Assembly: GCF_026191115.1 (NCBI RefSeq)
Contig: NZ_JAPHOT010000001.1
Location: 496,001-560,000, forward strand
DNA from: Legionella sp. PATHC035
GTDB lineage: Bacteria > Pseudomonadota > Gammaproteobacteria > Legionellales > Legionellaceae
Direction: 5' to 3'
DNA length: 64,000 nt
In this document: one piece after another, positions 46,779 through 55,143 of the stretch
Position numbering within the stretch: the first letter of the stretch is position 1
How the letters are laid out: every line of letters begins with the position of its first letter
The notes under the pieces: generated by a model
The model's database searches: none
What the model was told of the DNA's origin: nothing
Seen by the model: the letters and a program-made list of their open reading frames with translations, nothing else
Position numbers and translations under genes: made by a program

Positions 46779-47066
46779 TCCTCTAGGTAAAATGCCTGGA
46801 TCGGGTGAGAGATTTTCAGTGGCATCTTAATTTGCTTGCGTCACTCTCGCTCTCCACTTTAGGGGAAGGTTAGCCCCTACTTAGCTGTATTGAATAATCC
46901 ACGAGGCATATGGCGTATTAAGAATAAAATATCACCAATTGCCTCACAGATATTTAATTGCCCAAAAAACATAATAATAAATTTAAAAGAAGGAAATTAT
47001 CCCAATTGCACTTCTTTAAAACTTTCTTGTCCAGAACCAATGATATGCAAGCAATTGATCCAATCT
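46779..47066. other. intergenic region, no supported gene
   Basis: Holds a 6-bp stem TAGGGG/CCCCTA (46860-46879) with an 8-nt loop between the convergent c-di-GMP regulator and Kdo hydroxylase-like genes. A short plus-strand frame here lacks a ribosome binding site. Confidence 0.35.
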
Positions 47067-47933
47067 TCATGAAAAATAAGAACCCACCTCCGGTCTGATT
47101 TTCTTCAAATGATTTAAGGGCGAATGTTCTGGCATTGCCATTTTATCAACTGGAAGATAAAAGGTTTGTTCTAACAAATGCTGGCCACTTAATGCCGCAT
47201 GCGATACATGATCAGTAAAAACAATCCAGGTACTTTTAGCAGGAAAATCGATTTGTACCTTTTCAACATTTGCCTGATAAGCATCATCCAACTTCATCGT
47301 ATCATGTAAATGCAACATGTAATGATCATAAGGTGAACGCAAAGTTTTGGTTGCTTTTACCAGTTTCAACATTTTTGCTTTCATTTTATTGTAAGGAGCG
47401 ATCCTCGGCGCAAAACGATCGAGAACATCAGCAAATGGCTCACCCACATTCCATACTCGAGGTACATTATGGGGATTGACGTTGCAAAATACACGCAAAA
47501 TTCTCAACCCATGTACAGGACTTGCAGAAAATGAATCAACATGCAAACGCGTATCATCTTTTCGTTTTGAGGAAATACGCCCGTGAATTTGTGCCGGTCT
47601 AAAACTGGTCCTTCCCCATTGCAAATGAGGCACATAAGCAGGCAGCGTCGTTTGAATTAATTGATGTGCAAATTCCGCATAACCGTGCATCATCTCCCGA
47701 AGCTTAGTCTCCAAACTACCCATTTCCTTTTTATACGCATTCAACTTTTTATTGCGAATGTCATAACTGACATTTTTGCGACTACCATCCAGAATATGTT
47801 CTGATAGTAAGTCAGGGTCTACAGGAGAGAAACAATATTCTGGGAAAAATAAAACTTTACCTTCCTCCAATTGACTCATACTGTTTTGCTGATCAATTTG
47901 CTCTATATTTTGTGTGAATAAATAAGAATTCAT
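47067..47933 (-). CDS. Kdo hydroxylase-like Fe(II)/2-oxoglutarate dioxygenase
   Basis: 288 residues. The body matches the 3-deoxy-D-manno-oct-2-ulosonic acid hydroxylase (KdoO) family, which hydroxylates Kdo to Ko in the inner core of lipopolysaccharide. The iron site is visible as HVD in DDTRLHVDSFSASPVHG, with a distal His in FTDHVSHAALSG. The start has AGGA 8 nt upstream. No other LPS gene adjoins it. If active, it would make a Ko-containing, more acid-stable core. Assignment rests on the family pattern read by eye. Confidence 0.78.
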   Translation of the reverse strand: MNSYLFTQNIEQIDQQNSMSQLEEGKVLFFPEYCFSPVDPDLLSEHILDGSRKNVSYDIRNKKLNAYKKEMGSLETKLREMMHGYAEFAHQLIQTTLPAYVPHLQWGRTSFRPAQIHGRISSKRKDDTRLHVDSFSASPVHGLRILRVFCNVNPHNVPRVWNVGEPFADVLDRFAPRIAPYNKMKAKMLKLVKATKTLRSPYDHYMLHLHDTMKLDDAYQANVEKVQIDFPAKSTWIVFTDHVSHAALSGQHLLEQTFYLPVDKMAMPEHSPLNHLKKIRPEVGSYFS

Positions 47934-48046
47934 TCTTTTATCCTAAATAATCTGTCGAACTGGACTATATTGAATTTTTTAGTAAAAATTTAATGCGACA
48001 TCGAATATAATCCCAAAATTCAATTTTTACTTTTCTGGATCATACC

Positions 48047-48532
48047 ATGTCACTTTGCCCTTGTGGATCACAAAATACATATGAGCTGTGCTGCGGTTTA
48101 TATTTAGATAAACAACAAGTGCCTGAAACCCCGGAACAATTGATGCGATCGCGTTATACTGCATACACTATGGGTAAAATTGACTACATTAAACACACCA
48201 TGAAGGGCAAAGCCTTAATTGGTTTTAATGAACTGGAAGCCGAACAATGGGCCAAAAGCGTGACCTGGATAAATTTAGAAGTCATCAAAGCAAGCATGCC
48301 AGATCCAGATAAAGGATTTGTCGAATTTGCAGCGCGATTTTCAGAACACGGCCAAGTGAAAATTATCCATGAGTCAAGTGAGTTCCATAAGGAAAACGGC
48401 CGCTGGTTTTATGTCAGCGGAATTCATAAACACGGTTTAAATAAGACCCGAAAACCCCAGGTCCCCCGTAACGCCTCCTGCCCTTGTGGTAGTGGTAAAA
48501 AATTTAAAAATTGTCATGGAAAATCGAGTTAA
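48047..48532 (+). CDS. ychJ: YchJ family SEC-C metal-binding protein
   Basis: 161 residues. Zinc-binding SEC-C motifs sit at both ends: CPCGSQNTYELCC (residues 4-16) and CPCGSGKKFKNCHG (near the C terminus). The middle carries the YchJ core PETPEQLMRSRYTAYTMGKIDYI. E. coli YchJ has the same layout and no established function; SEC-C motifs also end SecA and methionine aminopeptidases. The antiporter gene begins 4 nt after its stop. Confidence 0.93.
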   Translation: MSLCPCGSQNTYELCCGLYLDKQQVPETPEQLMRSRYTAYTMGKIDYIKHTMKGKALIGFNELEAEQWAKSVTWINLEVIKASMPDPDKGFVEFAARFSEHGQVKIIHESSEFHKENGRWFYVSGIHKHGLNKTRKPQVPRNASCPCGSGKKFKNCHGKSS

Positions 48533-48535
48533 ACT

Positions 48536-50329
48536 ATGAATGGTCACTTAATGCTTAATATTTTTATCTTTCTTGCTGCCGCCAGCATTATGGTTCCGAT
48601 TGCCAGCCGTTTTAAGCTGGGGTCTGTCCTGGGTTATCTGATAGTGGGAATTCTTATTGGACCTTTTGGATTGAAATTGATTGGAAATTCACAACAAATC
48701 ATGAATTTTGGTGAGTTTGGGGTGATCATGATGTTATTTCTCATCGGGTTAGAATTAGAACCTGCTATGTTATGGAAACTTCGCAAACTCATTATAGGTT
48801 TAGGTAATTTACAAGTGGTTTTAACGACGTGTGTTTTAATTGCCGTTGGATTAATGCTCGGTTTTAACTGGAAGGCAACTGTAGCAGTAAGCATGGCTTT
48901 GTCGCTTTCATCAACTGCCCTAGTATTACAAATGCTTCAAGAAAAAAACCTTTTGAAAACAGCAGAGGGTGAAACTTCTTTTGCAGTGCTGTTATTTCAA
49001 GATATCGCTGTAATCCCAATATTAATCATCATTCCATTACTCGCACAACATGAGAACATTCAAATAAACCCTCATGAAGTTTCATTCATGATGCATCTTC
49101 CCAGAGGATTACATGCCATTCTAGTTGCTGCAATCATAGGGGCAGTGATTTTAGTGGGTCACTATTTATCCAGACACTTGTTCTTAATCATCGCCAAAAC
49201 CAATTTACGTGAGGTATTTACCGCCTTTTCTCTTGCTTTGGTTGTTGGCGTCACCTTATTGATGGAATCAATAGGTGTATCCCCTGCTTTAGGTGCATTT
49301 ATTGCCGGGGTTGTCTTAGCAAACTCCCAATACAAACATGCAGTGGATGCAGACATTCAGCCCTTCAAAGGACTCCTACTTGGATTGTTTTTCATCTCAG
49401 TGGGAATGGGGATGAACTTCTCCCTTTTTTCTCAAAAAGCGATGATGATTGTGGTGGCTGTGTTTACTTTAATTATCATCAAAGCAATTATTTTATATTT
49501 TTTGGGGAATCTCTTTGATTTAACTAAACTTCAAAGCATGGGTTTTGCTTTTGCCTTATCCCAAGGAAGCGAATTTGCCTTCGTACTTTTTGAATACGCC
49601 GGCTCTACCAAAGTAATCAGTCAGGAAATTGAAGCCTTTTTTACCCTTGTTGTTGCATTATCCATGCTCGCCACTCCCTTTTTAATGCTGCTCTATCATC
49701 GGTTTGTTATACCTAAATTTATGAGTGTTATACCCGAGCGAGAGTATGACTCCTTCAATGAACAAAATGGTATTATTCTTGCCGGTTATGGGCGTTTTGG
49801 TCAAATTATTGGACGTTTACTCAACGGGGAAAACATCACAATTACCGTATTGGAAAAAAATCCAGAACAAATCGAGCTCCTCAGGAAATTTGGTTACATT
49901 GGCTATTTTGGAGATGCGAGTCGATTGGATATGTTAAAAAGTGCTGGGGCTGAACATGCCAAACTGCTCATAGTCGCTGTAGGGAATGTCGATGCAAATC
50001 TAAAAATTGTGAAGCTCGCCAAACAACACTTTCCCCACTTAAAAATATTCGCTCGAGCACGTAATCGTCGCCATGCCTATGAACTGCATCGACTGGGTGT
50101 GAATTATTTCATTCGCGAATTATTTGATTCCTCTTTATCTATGACTAAAGAAGTCATGAAGTTTCTAGGCTACTCCCATGAGGACGTTCAAAAAAAAGCA
50201 TCTGCATTTAGAAAACATGATGAAACAACACTAATCCAATCCTTTGATTTTTTTGAAAAGGAAAGTGACTTAATCAATTTTTCGCGTCAAGCAAAAGGAG
50301 AATTGGAACGTATTCTCCAATCAAATTAA
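48536..50329 (+). CDS. CPA2 monovalent cation:proton antiporter (KefB/KefC-like)
   Basis: 597 residues. The N-terminal Na/H-exchanger domain has about 12 membrane segments and the CPA2 stretches LGYLIVGILIGPFGLKLIG and GVSPALGAFIAGVVLA. A cytosolic TrkA-N (RCK) Rossmann domain follows from about residue 410 with IILAGYGRFGQIIGRLL and FGDASRLDML. The family exports K+ or Na+ in exchange for protons. KefB/C proteins are gated by glutathione adducts; no KefF/KefG partner is encoded nearby, so this gating is unproved here. Confidence 0.92.
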   Translation: MNGHLMLNIFIFLAAASIMVPIASRFKLGSVLGYLIVGILIGPFGLKLIGNSQQIMNFGEFGVIMMLFLIGLELEPAMLWKLRKLIIGLGNLQVVLTTCVLIAVGLMLGFNWKATVAVSMALSLSSTALVLQMLQEKNLLKTAEGETSFAVLLFQDIAVIPILIIIPLLAQHENIQINPHEVSFMMHLPRGLHAILVAAIIGAVILVGHYLSRHLFLIIAKTNLREVFTAFSLALVVGVTLLMESIGVSPALGAFIAGVVLANSQYKHAVDADIQPFKGLLLGLFFISVGMGMNFSLFSQKAMMIVVAVFTLIIIKAIILYFLGNLFDLTKLQSMGFAFALSQGSEFAFVLFEYAGSTKVISQEIEAFFTLVVALSMLATPFLMLLYHRFVIPKFMSVIPEREYDSFNEQNGIILAGYGRFGQIIGRLLNGENITITVLEKNPEQIELLRKFGYIGYFGDASRLDMLKSAGAEHAKLLIVAVGNVDANLKIVKLAKQHFPHLKIFARARNRRHAYELHRLGVNYFIRELFDSSLSMTKEVMKFLGYSHEDVQKKASAFRKHDETTLIQSFDFFEKESDLINFSRQAKGELERILQSN

Positions 50330-50336
50330 AGACTTT

Positions 50337-50363
50337 GTCATCCCGAGCCTCGCCCGGGATGAC
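50337..50363. repeat. dispersed hairpin repeat (GTCATCCCG type)
   Basis: GTCATCCCG (50337-50345) and CGGGATGAC (50355-50363) form a perfect 9-bp stem with a 9-nt loop, 8 nt past the antiporter stop. It is the same repeat type as 10580-10610. Confidence 0.6.
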
Positions 50364-50423
50364 GAAGATTTCTGTCGGCGTCACCCCGATTAAAAAATGA
50401 TAATCACGGAGTATTAACCACAC

Positions 50424-51608
50424 ATGATCAACCTTCAGCATATTTCTTTAGACACCTTTCTTAGGGAATATTGGCAAAAAAAACCTTTAGTGATTCGCAA
50501 TGCTTTGCCAGATTTTGTCGCCCCATTATCTCCTGATGAGCTGGCTGGACTTGCTCTTGAAGAGGATATTGAAAGTCGTCTAGTCTTTGAAACACCTAAT
50601 GAAAAACCTTTTTGGCATTTAAAACGAGGACCATTTTTCGAAAATGATTTGAGTAGCCTGCCCCCAACCCATTGGACTCTGCTCGTTCAAGGGGTTGATC
50701 GGTTAATTCCAGAGGTTTATGCCCTATTGGATCATTTTGATTTCATTCCACAATGGAGAATTGATGACATCATGATTAGTTATGCAGTGCTCCATGGAAG
50801 TGTTGGTCCTCATTACGATAATTATGATGTTTTTTTATATCAAGCCCAAGGACGGCGTGAATGGTCACTTACGACAAAAGGGTGTAATAATGAAAATTAC
50901 ATTCAAGATCTCGAACTGCGTATCATGAGCCAGTTTGAGGAAGAACAACGGTTCATTCTCGAAGAAGGAGATATGTTATATCTTCCACCCCATGTAGGCC
51001 ATTATGGTATTTCACTTTCAGAAGAATGCATGACTTATTCTTTTGGTTATCGGAGTTATGAAGGACAAGAGTTGTTAGATAGTCTTAGTGAATATTTAGC
51101 TGAAAAGGAGACATTCAAAGCACTATATCAAGATCCTGACTGGTCACAGTCACACAATACCTCTGAGATTACTCGTCCAGCTTGGCAAAGTGCGCAAAAA
51201 CTACTGCAGCAATTAATTAGCGACGATAAAACAATCCAATCATGGTTTGGATGTTTTGCAACACGCCTGGATCAACAAGCAGAACTTCAATTACCTTTAC
51301 CTTTAGAGGATAATGAAACCATTGATTTAGCAAGTTTTATTAAAGAAATAAAAGCCGGAGCAAATCTGGCTCGGGACCCATCATGTCGTTTTGCTTATCA
51401 GACTCTAGACGAACAATCGGAATATCAACTTTATATAAATGGCTGTGAATGGGACACCGCGGGAGTTTCTCAAAATTTGATAAGCTATATTGCCAATAAT
51501 CGCTCTTTAGCGCATCAATCTCTCATCATCTATTTGAATACTACACAAAATCAAATATTTATTTATAATTTATGGAAATTACAATGGCTGTACATTGAAG
51601 AAAACTAG
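50424..51608 (+). CDS. roxA: 50S ribosomal protein L16 3-hydroxylase (RoxA/YcfD-type)
   Basis: 394 residues, a JmjC/cupin 2-oxoglutarate oxygenase that hydroxylates Arg81 of ribosomal protein L16 in E. coli (YcfD, 373 residues). The start FLREYWQKKPLVIRNALP is diagnostic. The iron triad is HYDNYD (His and Asp in GSVGPHYDNYDVFLYQ) plus a distal His in LYLPPHVGHYG. Dimer-forming and winged-helix-like C-terminal domains follow. Monocistronic, oxygen-dependent translation tuning is the expected role. Confidence 0.93.
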   Translation: MINLQHISLDTFLREYWQKKPLVIRNALPDFVAPLSPDELAGLALEEDIESRLVFETPNEKPFWHLKRGPFFENDLSSLPPTHWTLLVQGVDRLIPEVYALLDHFDFIPQWRIDDIMISYAVLHGSVGPHYDNYDVFLYQAQGRREWSLTTKGCNNENYIQDLELRIMSQFEEEQRFILEEGDMLYLPPHVGHYGISLSEECMTYSFGYRSYEGQELLDSLSEYLAEKETFKALYQDPDWSQSHNTSEITRPAWQSAQKLLQQLISDDKTIQSWFGCFATRLDQQAELQLPLPLEDNETIDLASFIKEIKAGANLARDPSCRFAYQTLDEQSEYQLYINGCEWDTAGVSQNLISYIANNRSLAHQSLIIYLNTTQNQIFIYNLWKLQWLYIEEN

Positions 51609-51618
51609 AGCCAGTTTC

Positions 51619-51702
51619 CATTTTGCTCGTTTGCTCCCAATGCGTTATCCCGAGCTTAGCAAAGGATAACGCCGTAGCATCTTAGCGCATACGAGCAAAA
51701 TG
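51619..51702. repeat. nested inverted-repeat element, 84 bp
   Basis: Outer arms CATTTTGCTCGT (51619-51630) and ACGAGCAAAATG (51691-51702) are perfectly complementary. Inside them GCGTTATCC (51642-51650) and GGATAACGC (51664-51672) form a second 9-bp stem. No ORF lies inside. It resembles a miniature palindromic element inserted after roxA; the inner part is related to the GTCATCCCG repeats. Confidence 0.55.
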
Positions 51703-51829
51703 CAAGTTGTTCTAAGATTTTGTTGGACAGTCTTTGATTGAGAATACAAAAGGTAAGGCTTGAATAAAAATTGGTTAAATTCAAAAACGTAGAGTATAGT
51801 TAATATACATACCATAATAAGGACAGGTA

Positions 51830-51964
51830 ATGAAAAAAATAATACTGGCTGTAATACTGGTGTGCTCAACTGCCTTGCTAGGCAATTGTTCTAATGGTTC
51901 ATGTTGCGGAACTTGTGCGAGTGATTGTGGGGGCTGCGGTGGTTGCAATGGAAGTTGGTATTAA
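51830..51964 (+). CDS. small Cys-rich lipoprotein-like protein, 44 aa
   Basis: ATG with AAGGA 8-9 nt upstream. A hydrophobic signal KKIILAVILVCSTALLGNC is followed by a mature part of about 25 residues with seven Cys, counting the candidate lipid-bearing Cys20 (Cys 20, 25, 26, 29, 33, 36, 39), and several Gly: SCCGTC, DCGGCGGC. The lipobox LLGNC has Asn at -1, which is unusual. No family recognised; metal or thiol chemistry at the envelope is an inference. Too short for standard gene callers. A 15-bp hairpin follows at 51987-52020. Confidence 0.65.
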   Translation: MKKIILAVILVCSTALLGNCSNGSCCGTCASDCGGCGGCNGSWY

Positions 51965-51986
51965 AAATACTCCATAACCACGACAT

Positions 51987-52020
51987 GCCTGCGTTCTGCG
52001 GTAATCCGCGGGACGTAGGC
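51987..52020 (+). terminator. 15-bp hairpin after the small Cys-rich gene
   Basis: GCCTGCGTTCTGCGG (51987-52001), loop TAAT and CCGCGGGACGTAGGC (52006-52020) pair fully in a plus-strand RNA, with three G-U wobbles. In a minus-strand RNA these become mismatches, so the hairpin favours plus-strand transcripts. It is followed by A-rich DNA, not a T-run. Confidence 0.45.
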
Positions 52021-52087
52021 AAAAAATAAGATCCGTACAGGATGATTCGTTTCACCTGCTGCAATCCTGAAACCAATATGGGACTCT

Positions 52088-53002
52088 CTATCCAGCATTT
52101 TCACTACGAATGAGGCGAATTTTTAATTGACCAAAGTTAATTTTATGGCTGAATAAAGTAATTAATGCGCCAGTTAATACCAATGCAATACCTACAGTCC
52201 CCCACAGATTTAACTCTTCCCCTAGCAGTAGCACACCAAAAATGACCACAAACACTGGCTCCAAGACGGATAAAATAGATGCTTTTTCTGAGCTGATATA
52301 TTTTAAGCTGTATAACAACAATACTATGGGTATTACCGTCGCAATAACAGAAATTCCAATTAAATGATACCAAACATCCATAGAAGACGGGACTGCAAAC
52401 GAATGGCTAAAAAGGGAAACAACCAAACTCGTTGTCATACACCCCAAACAAACCATCAACGTAGACATATTAGGAGAAAGTTCATTTTTTTCACTACCTA
52501 TCACATAGCATGCATAGAAAAAAGCGGAAGCAACACCGAGTAAAATTCCCCATAAATTAAAAGATAACGCATCTAAATCGACCATAAGTGCCATTCCAAT
52601 TAAAATAACGGCAATAGCCAAATAATAAACTTTGGGAATCGATTGATTATAAAAGAAATAATTGAGCAACATAATCAGTACTGGGTAGGTAAAAAAGATA
52701 ACCATTGCCAATCCAGAACCTATGTAGTAAGAAGCTAAAAAGTAAAGCCAGGTTGAAATACCATAGAAAAAAACACCTGTGAAAAAAGCTATAAACATAT
52801 TTTTATAAGAATCATTGGTTTTTTTAATTTGGGGAAGCATGAATACTAAAATAATCATACTTGAAATAAGAAAGCGCCAAAACAACATCGTGCTTGCGGA
52901 CAAATTGCCATTAATCGCGCTTAAGCCAAAATACCCAATAAAACCATAAAGAAATCCAGATAAAATAGCATAGAGAGAACCGCGATATTCTTGATTTATC
53001 AT
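52088..53002 (-). CDS. DMT-superfamily (EamA) transporter
   Basis: 304 residues with ten hydrophobic segments in two repeated EamA halves (about 5-135 and 145-285), the second containing LSVLEPVFVVIFGVLLLGE, the usual EamA signature near TM9. Such proteins export or import small metabolites such as amino acids or nucleotides; the substrate cannot be told. The start has only a weak ribosome binding site. It is divergent from the NTPDase gene. Confidence 0.9.
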   Translation of the reverse strand: MINQEYRGSLYAILSGFLYGFIGYFGLSAINGNLSASTMLFWRFLISSMIILVFMLPQIKKTNDSYKNMFIAFFTGVFFYGISTWLYFLASYYIGSGLAMVIFFTYPVLIMLLNYFFYNQSIPKVYYLAIAVILIGMALMVDLDALSFNLWGILLGVASAFFYACYVIGSEKNELSPNMSTLMVCLGCMTTSLVVSLFSHSFAVPSSMDVWYHLIGISVIATVIPIVLLLYSLKYISSEKASILSVLEPVFVVIFGVLLLGEELNLWGTVGIALVLTGALITLFSHKINFGQLKIRLIRSENAG

Positions 53003-53198
53003 AATGATAATACTGCCTGAAAACTGACTTAAATAAAAAAGAAGCTTGGGTTTTGACCCAGCCTAAAGTATGGAGGTAAAAATTCAACCTACATAAAAAA
53101 AGTAAAAAATAGTGTATCATTTTTTCTACATAATACCATATTGAAAATAAAAAATACATACTGTATTATTTGCATACTTTTTTATTGAGATTTTAACT

Positions 53199-54326
53199 AT
53201 GCTTCGTTTTTTGCTCTTCATCTCTTGTTTCTTTGTGGTCATTACCGATGTTTATGCTGATTCTCCTTCGTGTACTGAGCATCAGTGTGTTGCCGTTGTT
53301 GATGCTGGAAGTACGGGATCAAGACTTCACGTGTTTGCCTATGATCTTGATGAAACCAACACTCCTACGCATATTAATGAAATATGGTCTAAGAAGGTCA
53401 AGCCCGGATTTGCGATGATTGAAGCAAGTCAAAATACCATCGATGCGTACTTAACAACACTGTTCTCAGGCGCTCCTATACAACACATACCTGTTTATTT
53501 TTATGCAACAGCGGGAATGCGTCTTGTACCACAAACCAAACAAAAAATTTATTATCAAGAAGTGCAAAAGTGGTTTGGTCAAAAATCTGAATGGCAATTG
53601 ATGGAAGCAAAAACAATTACTGGGCTTGATGAAGCATTATATGACTGGCTTGCAGTGAATTATCATATCGGGGCCCTCACGTCAGCAGGCCAATCTGTAG
53701 GAGTTATGGATATTGGAGGCGCTTCAGTGCAAATTGTTTTCCCAATTCAAAAAAATTTGGATAACAAAGGCCCGCAAGTTGAATTAGATTTATATGGTCA
53801 ACATATCAATTTATCCGTTCACAGTTTTCTTGGACTTGGCCAAAACGAAATGACCCATCAACTTCTGGACACTACTTCGTGCTTCTCTGAGGGGTTTCCT
53901 CTTCCAGATGGAAACTCTGGACAAGGTGATGCGATGACCTGTGAACAAGAGGTATCTCCATTAATTCAAATGCATAAAGTTAAAAATGAAGTCCAACCCA
54001 TTCTTTCTGCCAGCCATATTAACTCGTGGTATGCCATTGGTGGTTTTGCCAATCTTGTAGAAAGTAAACCATTTCAGTTCCATGACAATCAACTAGCGAT
54101 TCAAGATTTACTTCAACAAGCAAATAACCTAATTTGTCATCAACAATGGGAAAGCCTAAGCAGTCAATTCCCCAATAATGAATACATTGAGTCCTATTGC
54201 CTGTTACCCGCTTTTTATTATGCTTTAATGGTGGAAGGCTATGGCTTAACAGCTAACCAGAAGGTGAATTATGTCCCTTCTGCACAGAACCTGGATTGGA
54301 CTCTCGGTGTCGTGTTACATCATTGA
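53199..54326 (+). CDS. secreted ecto-NTPDase, GDA1/CD39 apyrase family
   Basis: 375 residues with a cleavable signal peptide (LRFLLFISCFFVVITDVYA). All five apyrase conserved regions are visible: ACR1 VVDAGSTGSRLHVFAY, ACR2 FYATAGMRLV, ACR3 around TGLDEALYDWLAVNY, ACR4 GVMDIGGASVQIVF and ACR5 WYAIGGFANLVE. The catalytic Glu sits in the ACR3 segment. The family hydrolyses extracellular NTPs and NDPs; L. pneumophila Lpg1905 (about 393 residues) is secreted and needed for intracellular growth, and this gene is its evident relative. The family is mainly eukaryotic, so its ancestor was probably acquired from a host. Monocistronic. Confidence 0.95.
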   Translation: MLRFLLFISCFFVVITDVYADSPSCTEHQCVAVVDAGSTGSRLHVFAYDLDETNTPTHINEIWSKKVKPGFAMIEASQNTIDAYLTTLFSGAPIQHIPVYFYATAGMRLVPQTKQKIYYQEVQKWFGQKSEWQLMEAKTITGLDEALYDWLAVNYHIGALTSAGQSVGVMDIGGASVQIVFPIQKNLDNKGPQVELDLYGQHINLSVHSFLGLGQNEMTHQLLDTTSCFSEGFPLPDGNSGQGDAMTCEQEVSPLIQMHKVKNEVQPILSASHINSWYAIGGFANLVESKPFQFHDNQLAIQDLLQQANNLICHQQWESLSSQFPNNEYIESYCLLPAFYYALMVEGYGLTANQKVNYVPSAQNLDWTLGVVLHH

Positions 54327-54383
54327 GCTCCGAATGTAACCTGTGCGAAAACACAACAGTCCCTATCTTTAACTGAGGCATAG

Positions 54384-54483
54384 CCCTTCTCTCTATGGGG
54401 AGAAGGTGCCCGCAGGGCGAATGAGGGAATTGATTTTTATAATGAACCCTCCCGCCGCCCCTCTCCCACACGTGGGAGAGGGG
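54384..54483. repeat. palindromic intergenic repeat with strong terminal hairpin
   Basis: Between the convergent NTPDase and epmC genes. CCTTCTC/GAGAAGG (about 54385-54406) and GCCC/GGGC form small stems. CCCCTCTCCCAC (54458-54469), a 2-nt centre and GTGGGAGAGGGG (54472-54483) form a perfect 12-bp inverted repeat followed by ATTTTC. The first part has the look of the interspersed GGAGAGGGTGCCCG-type repeats found in many proteobacteria. It can act as a bidirectional terminator. Confidence 0.6.
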
Positions 54484-54501
54484 ATTTTCATCATTGATGG
54501 T

Positions 54502-55053
54502 TCATAATTCTTCTACAGAAAAATCTTCGATCTTTAAATCAGATGGCTGGCCATAAAAGGAACATAAAGCCTCTCGAAATTTTTGCGCACGTTGTGATAA
54601 TCCATGTGTACAATAATGATTAACCTGTTCATATACTGCCTGTTTAAAAGCAACAGTATCTGATTCTGTCCCATTTAAGTTATCGATACTGATATAAAAT
54701 TTATGTCCTGCAGCCTTAGAAAGTATCCATTCCAAAGCTTGAGGCTTTACTTCAACACGCTGAAATAAAGCTTGCTGTTCTTCAGTCCGCCCGTCTGGCA
54801 TATACCAATATCCAAAATCTACTTGTTTTCTTCGCTCTTCTCCGGCAATAAGCCAGTGGGAACATTCATGAAGCGCACTGCTAAAAAAGCCATGAGCAAA
54901 ATAGAGCGCATTATAAGGACGTTGCTCATCAGCGGGTAAGTAAATAGGCTCGTTATCGCCTTTTATAAGTCGGGTATTAAATTCTTTACCGAAACAATTA
55001 TAAAAAAGAGTTATTAGATCTTGATATTGATGCACAAATAGCTTTTCACTCAT
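54502..55053 (-). CDS. epmC: elongation factor P hydroxylase
   Basis: About 183 residues, EpmC (YfcM), which hydroxylates the beta-lysyl-lysine of EF-P after EpmA/EpmB act. Close to E. coli YfcM (182): FNTRLIKGDNEPIYLPAD, YFAHGFFSSALHECSHWLIAGEERR-type box with the HExxH-like metal site HECSH, and VDFGYWYMPDGR. I start at the second Met (55053), which aligns with the family; another ATG at 55065 is in frame. epmA, epmB and efp are not in this window. Confidence 0.94.
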   Translation of the reverse strand: MSEKLFVHQYQDLITLFYNCFGKEFNTRLIKGDNEPIYLPADEQRPYNALYFAHGFFSSALHECSHWLIAGEERRKQVDFGYWYMPDGRTEEQQALFQRVEVKPQALEWILSKAAGHKFYISIDNLNGTESDTVAFKQAVYEQVNHYCTHGLSQRAQKFREALCSFYGQPSDLKIEDFSVEEL

Positions 55054-55143
55054 TAATTTACACATACTGTCTAATTTATACTAATATATTAAAAGAGTCA
55101 TTATATTTATAAGTTTACGGAATTTGGAGTTCCGACGATAAAA

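Noticed and set aside
46890..47072. Plus-strand 60-codon frame
   Set aside because: No ribosome binding site, odd composition, and it runs into the end of the convergent gene.
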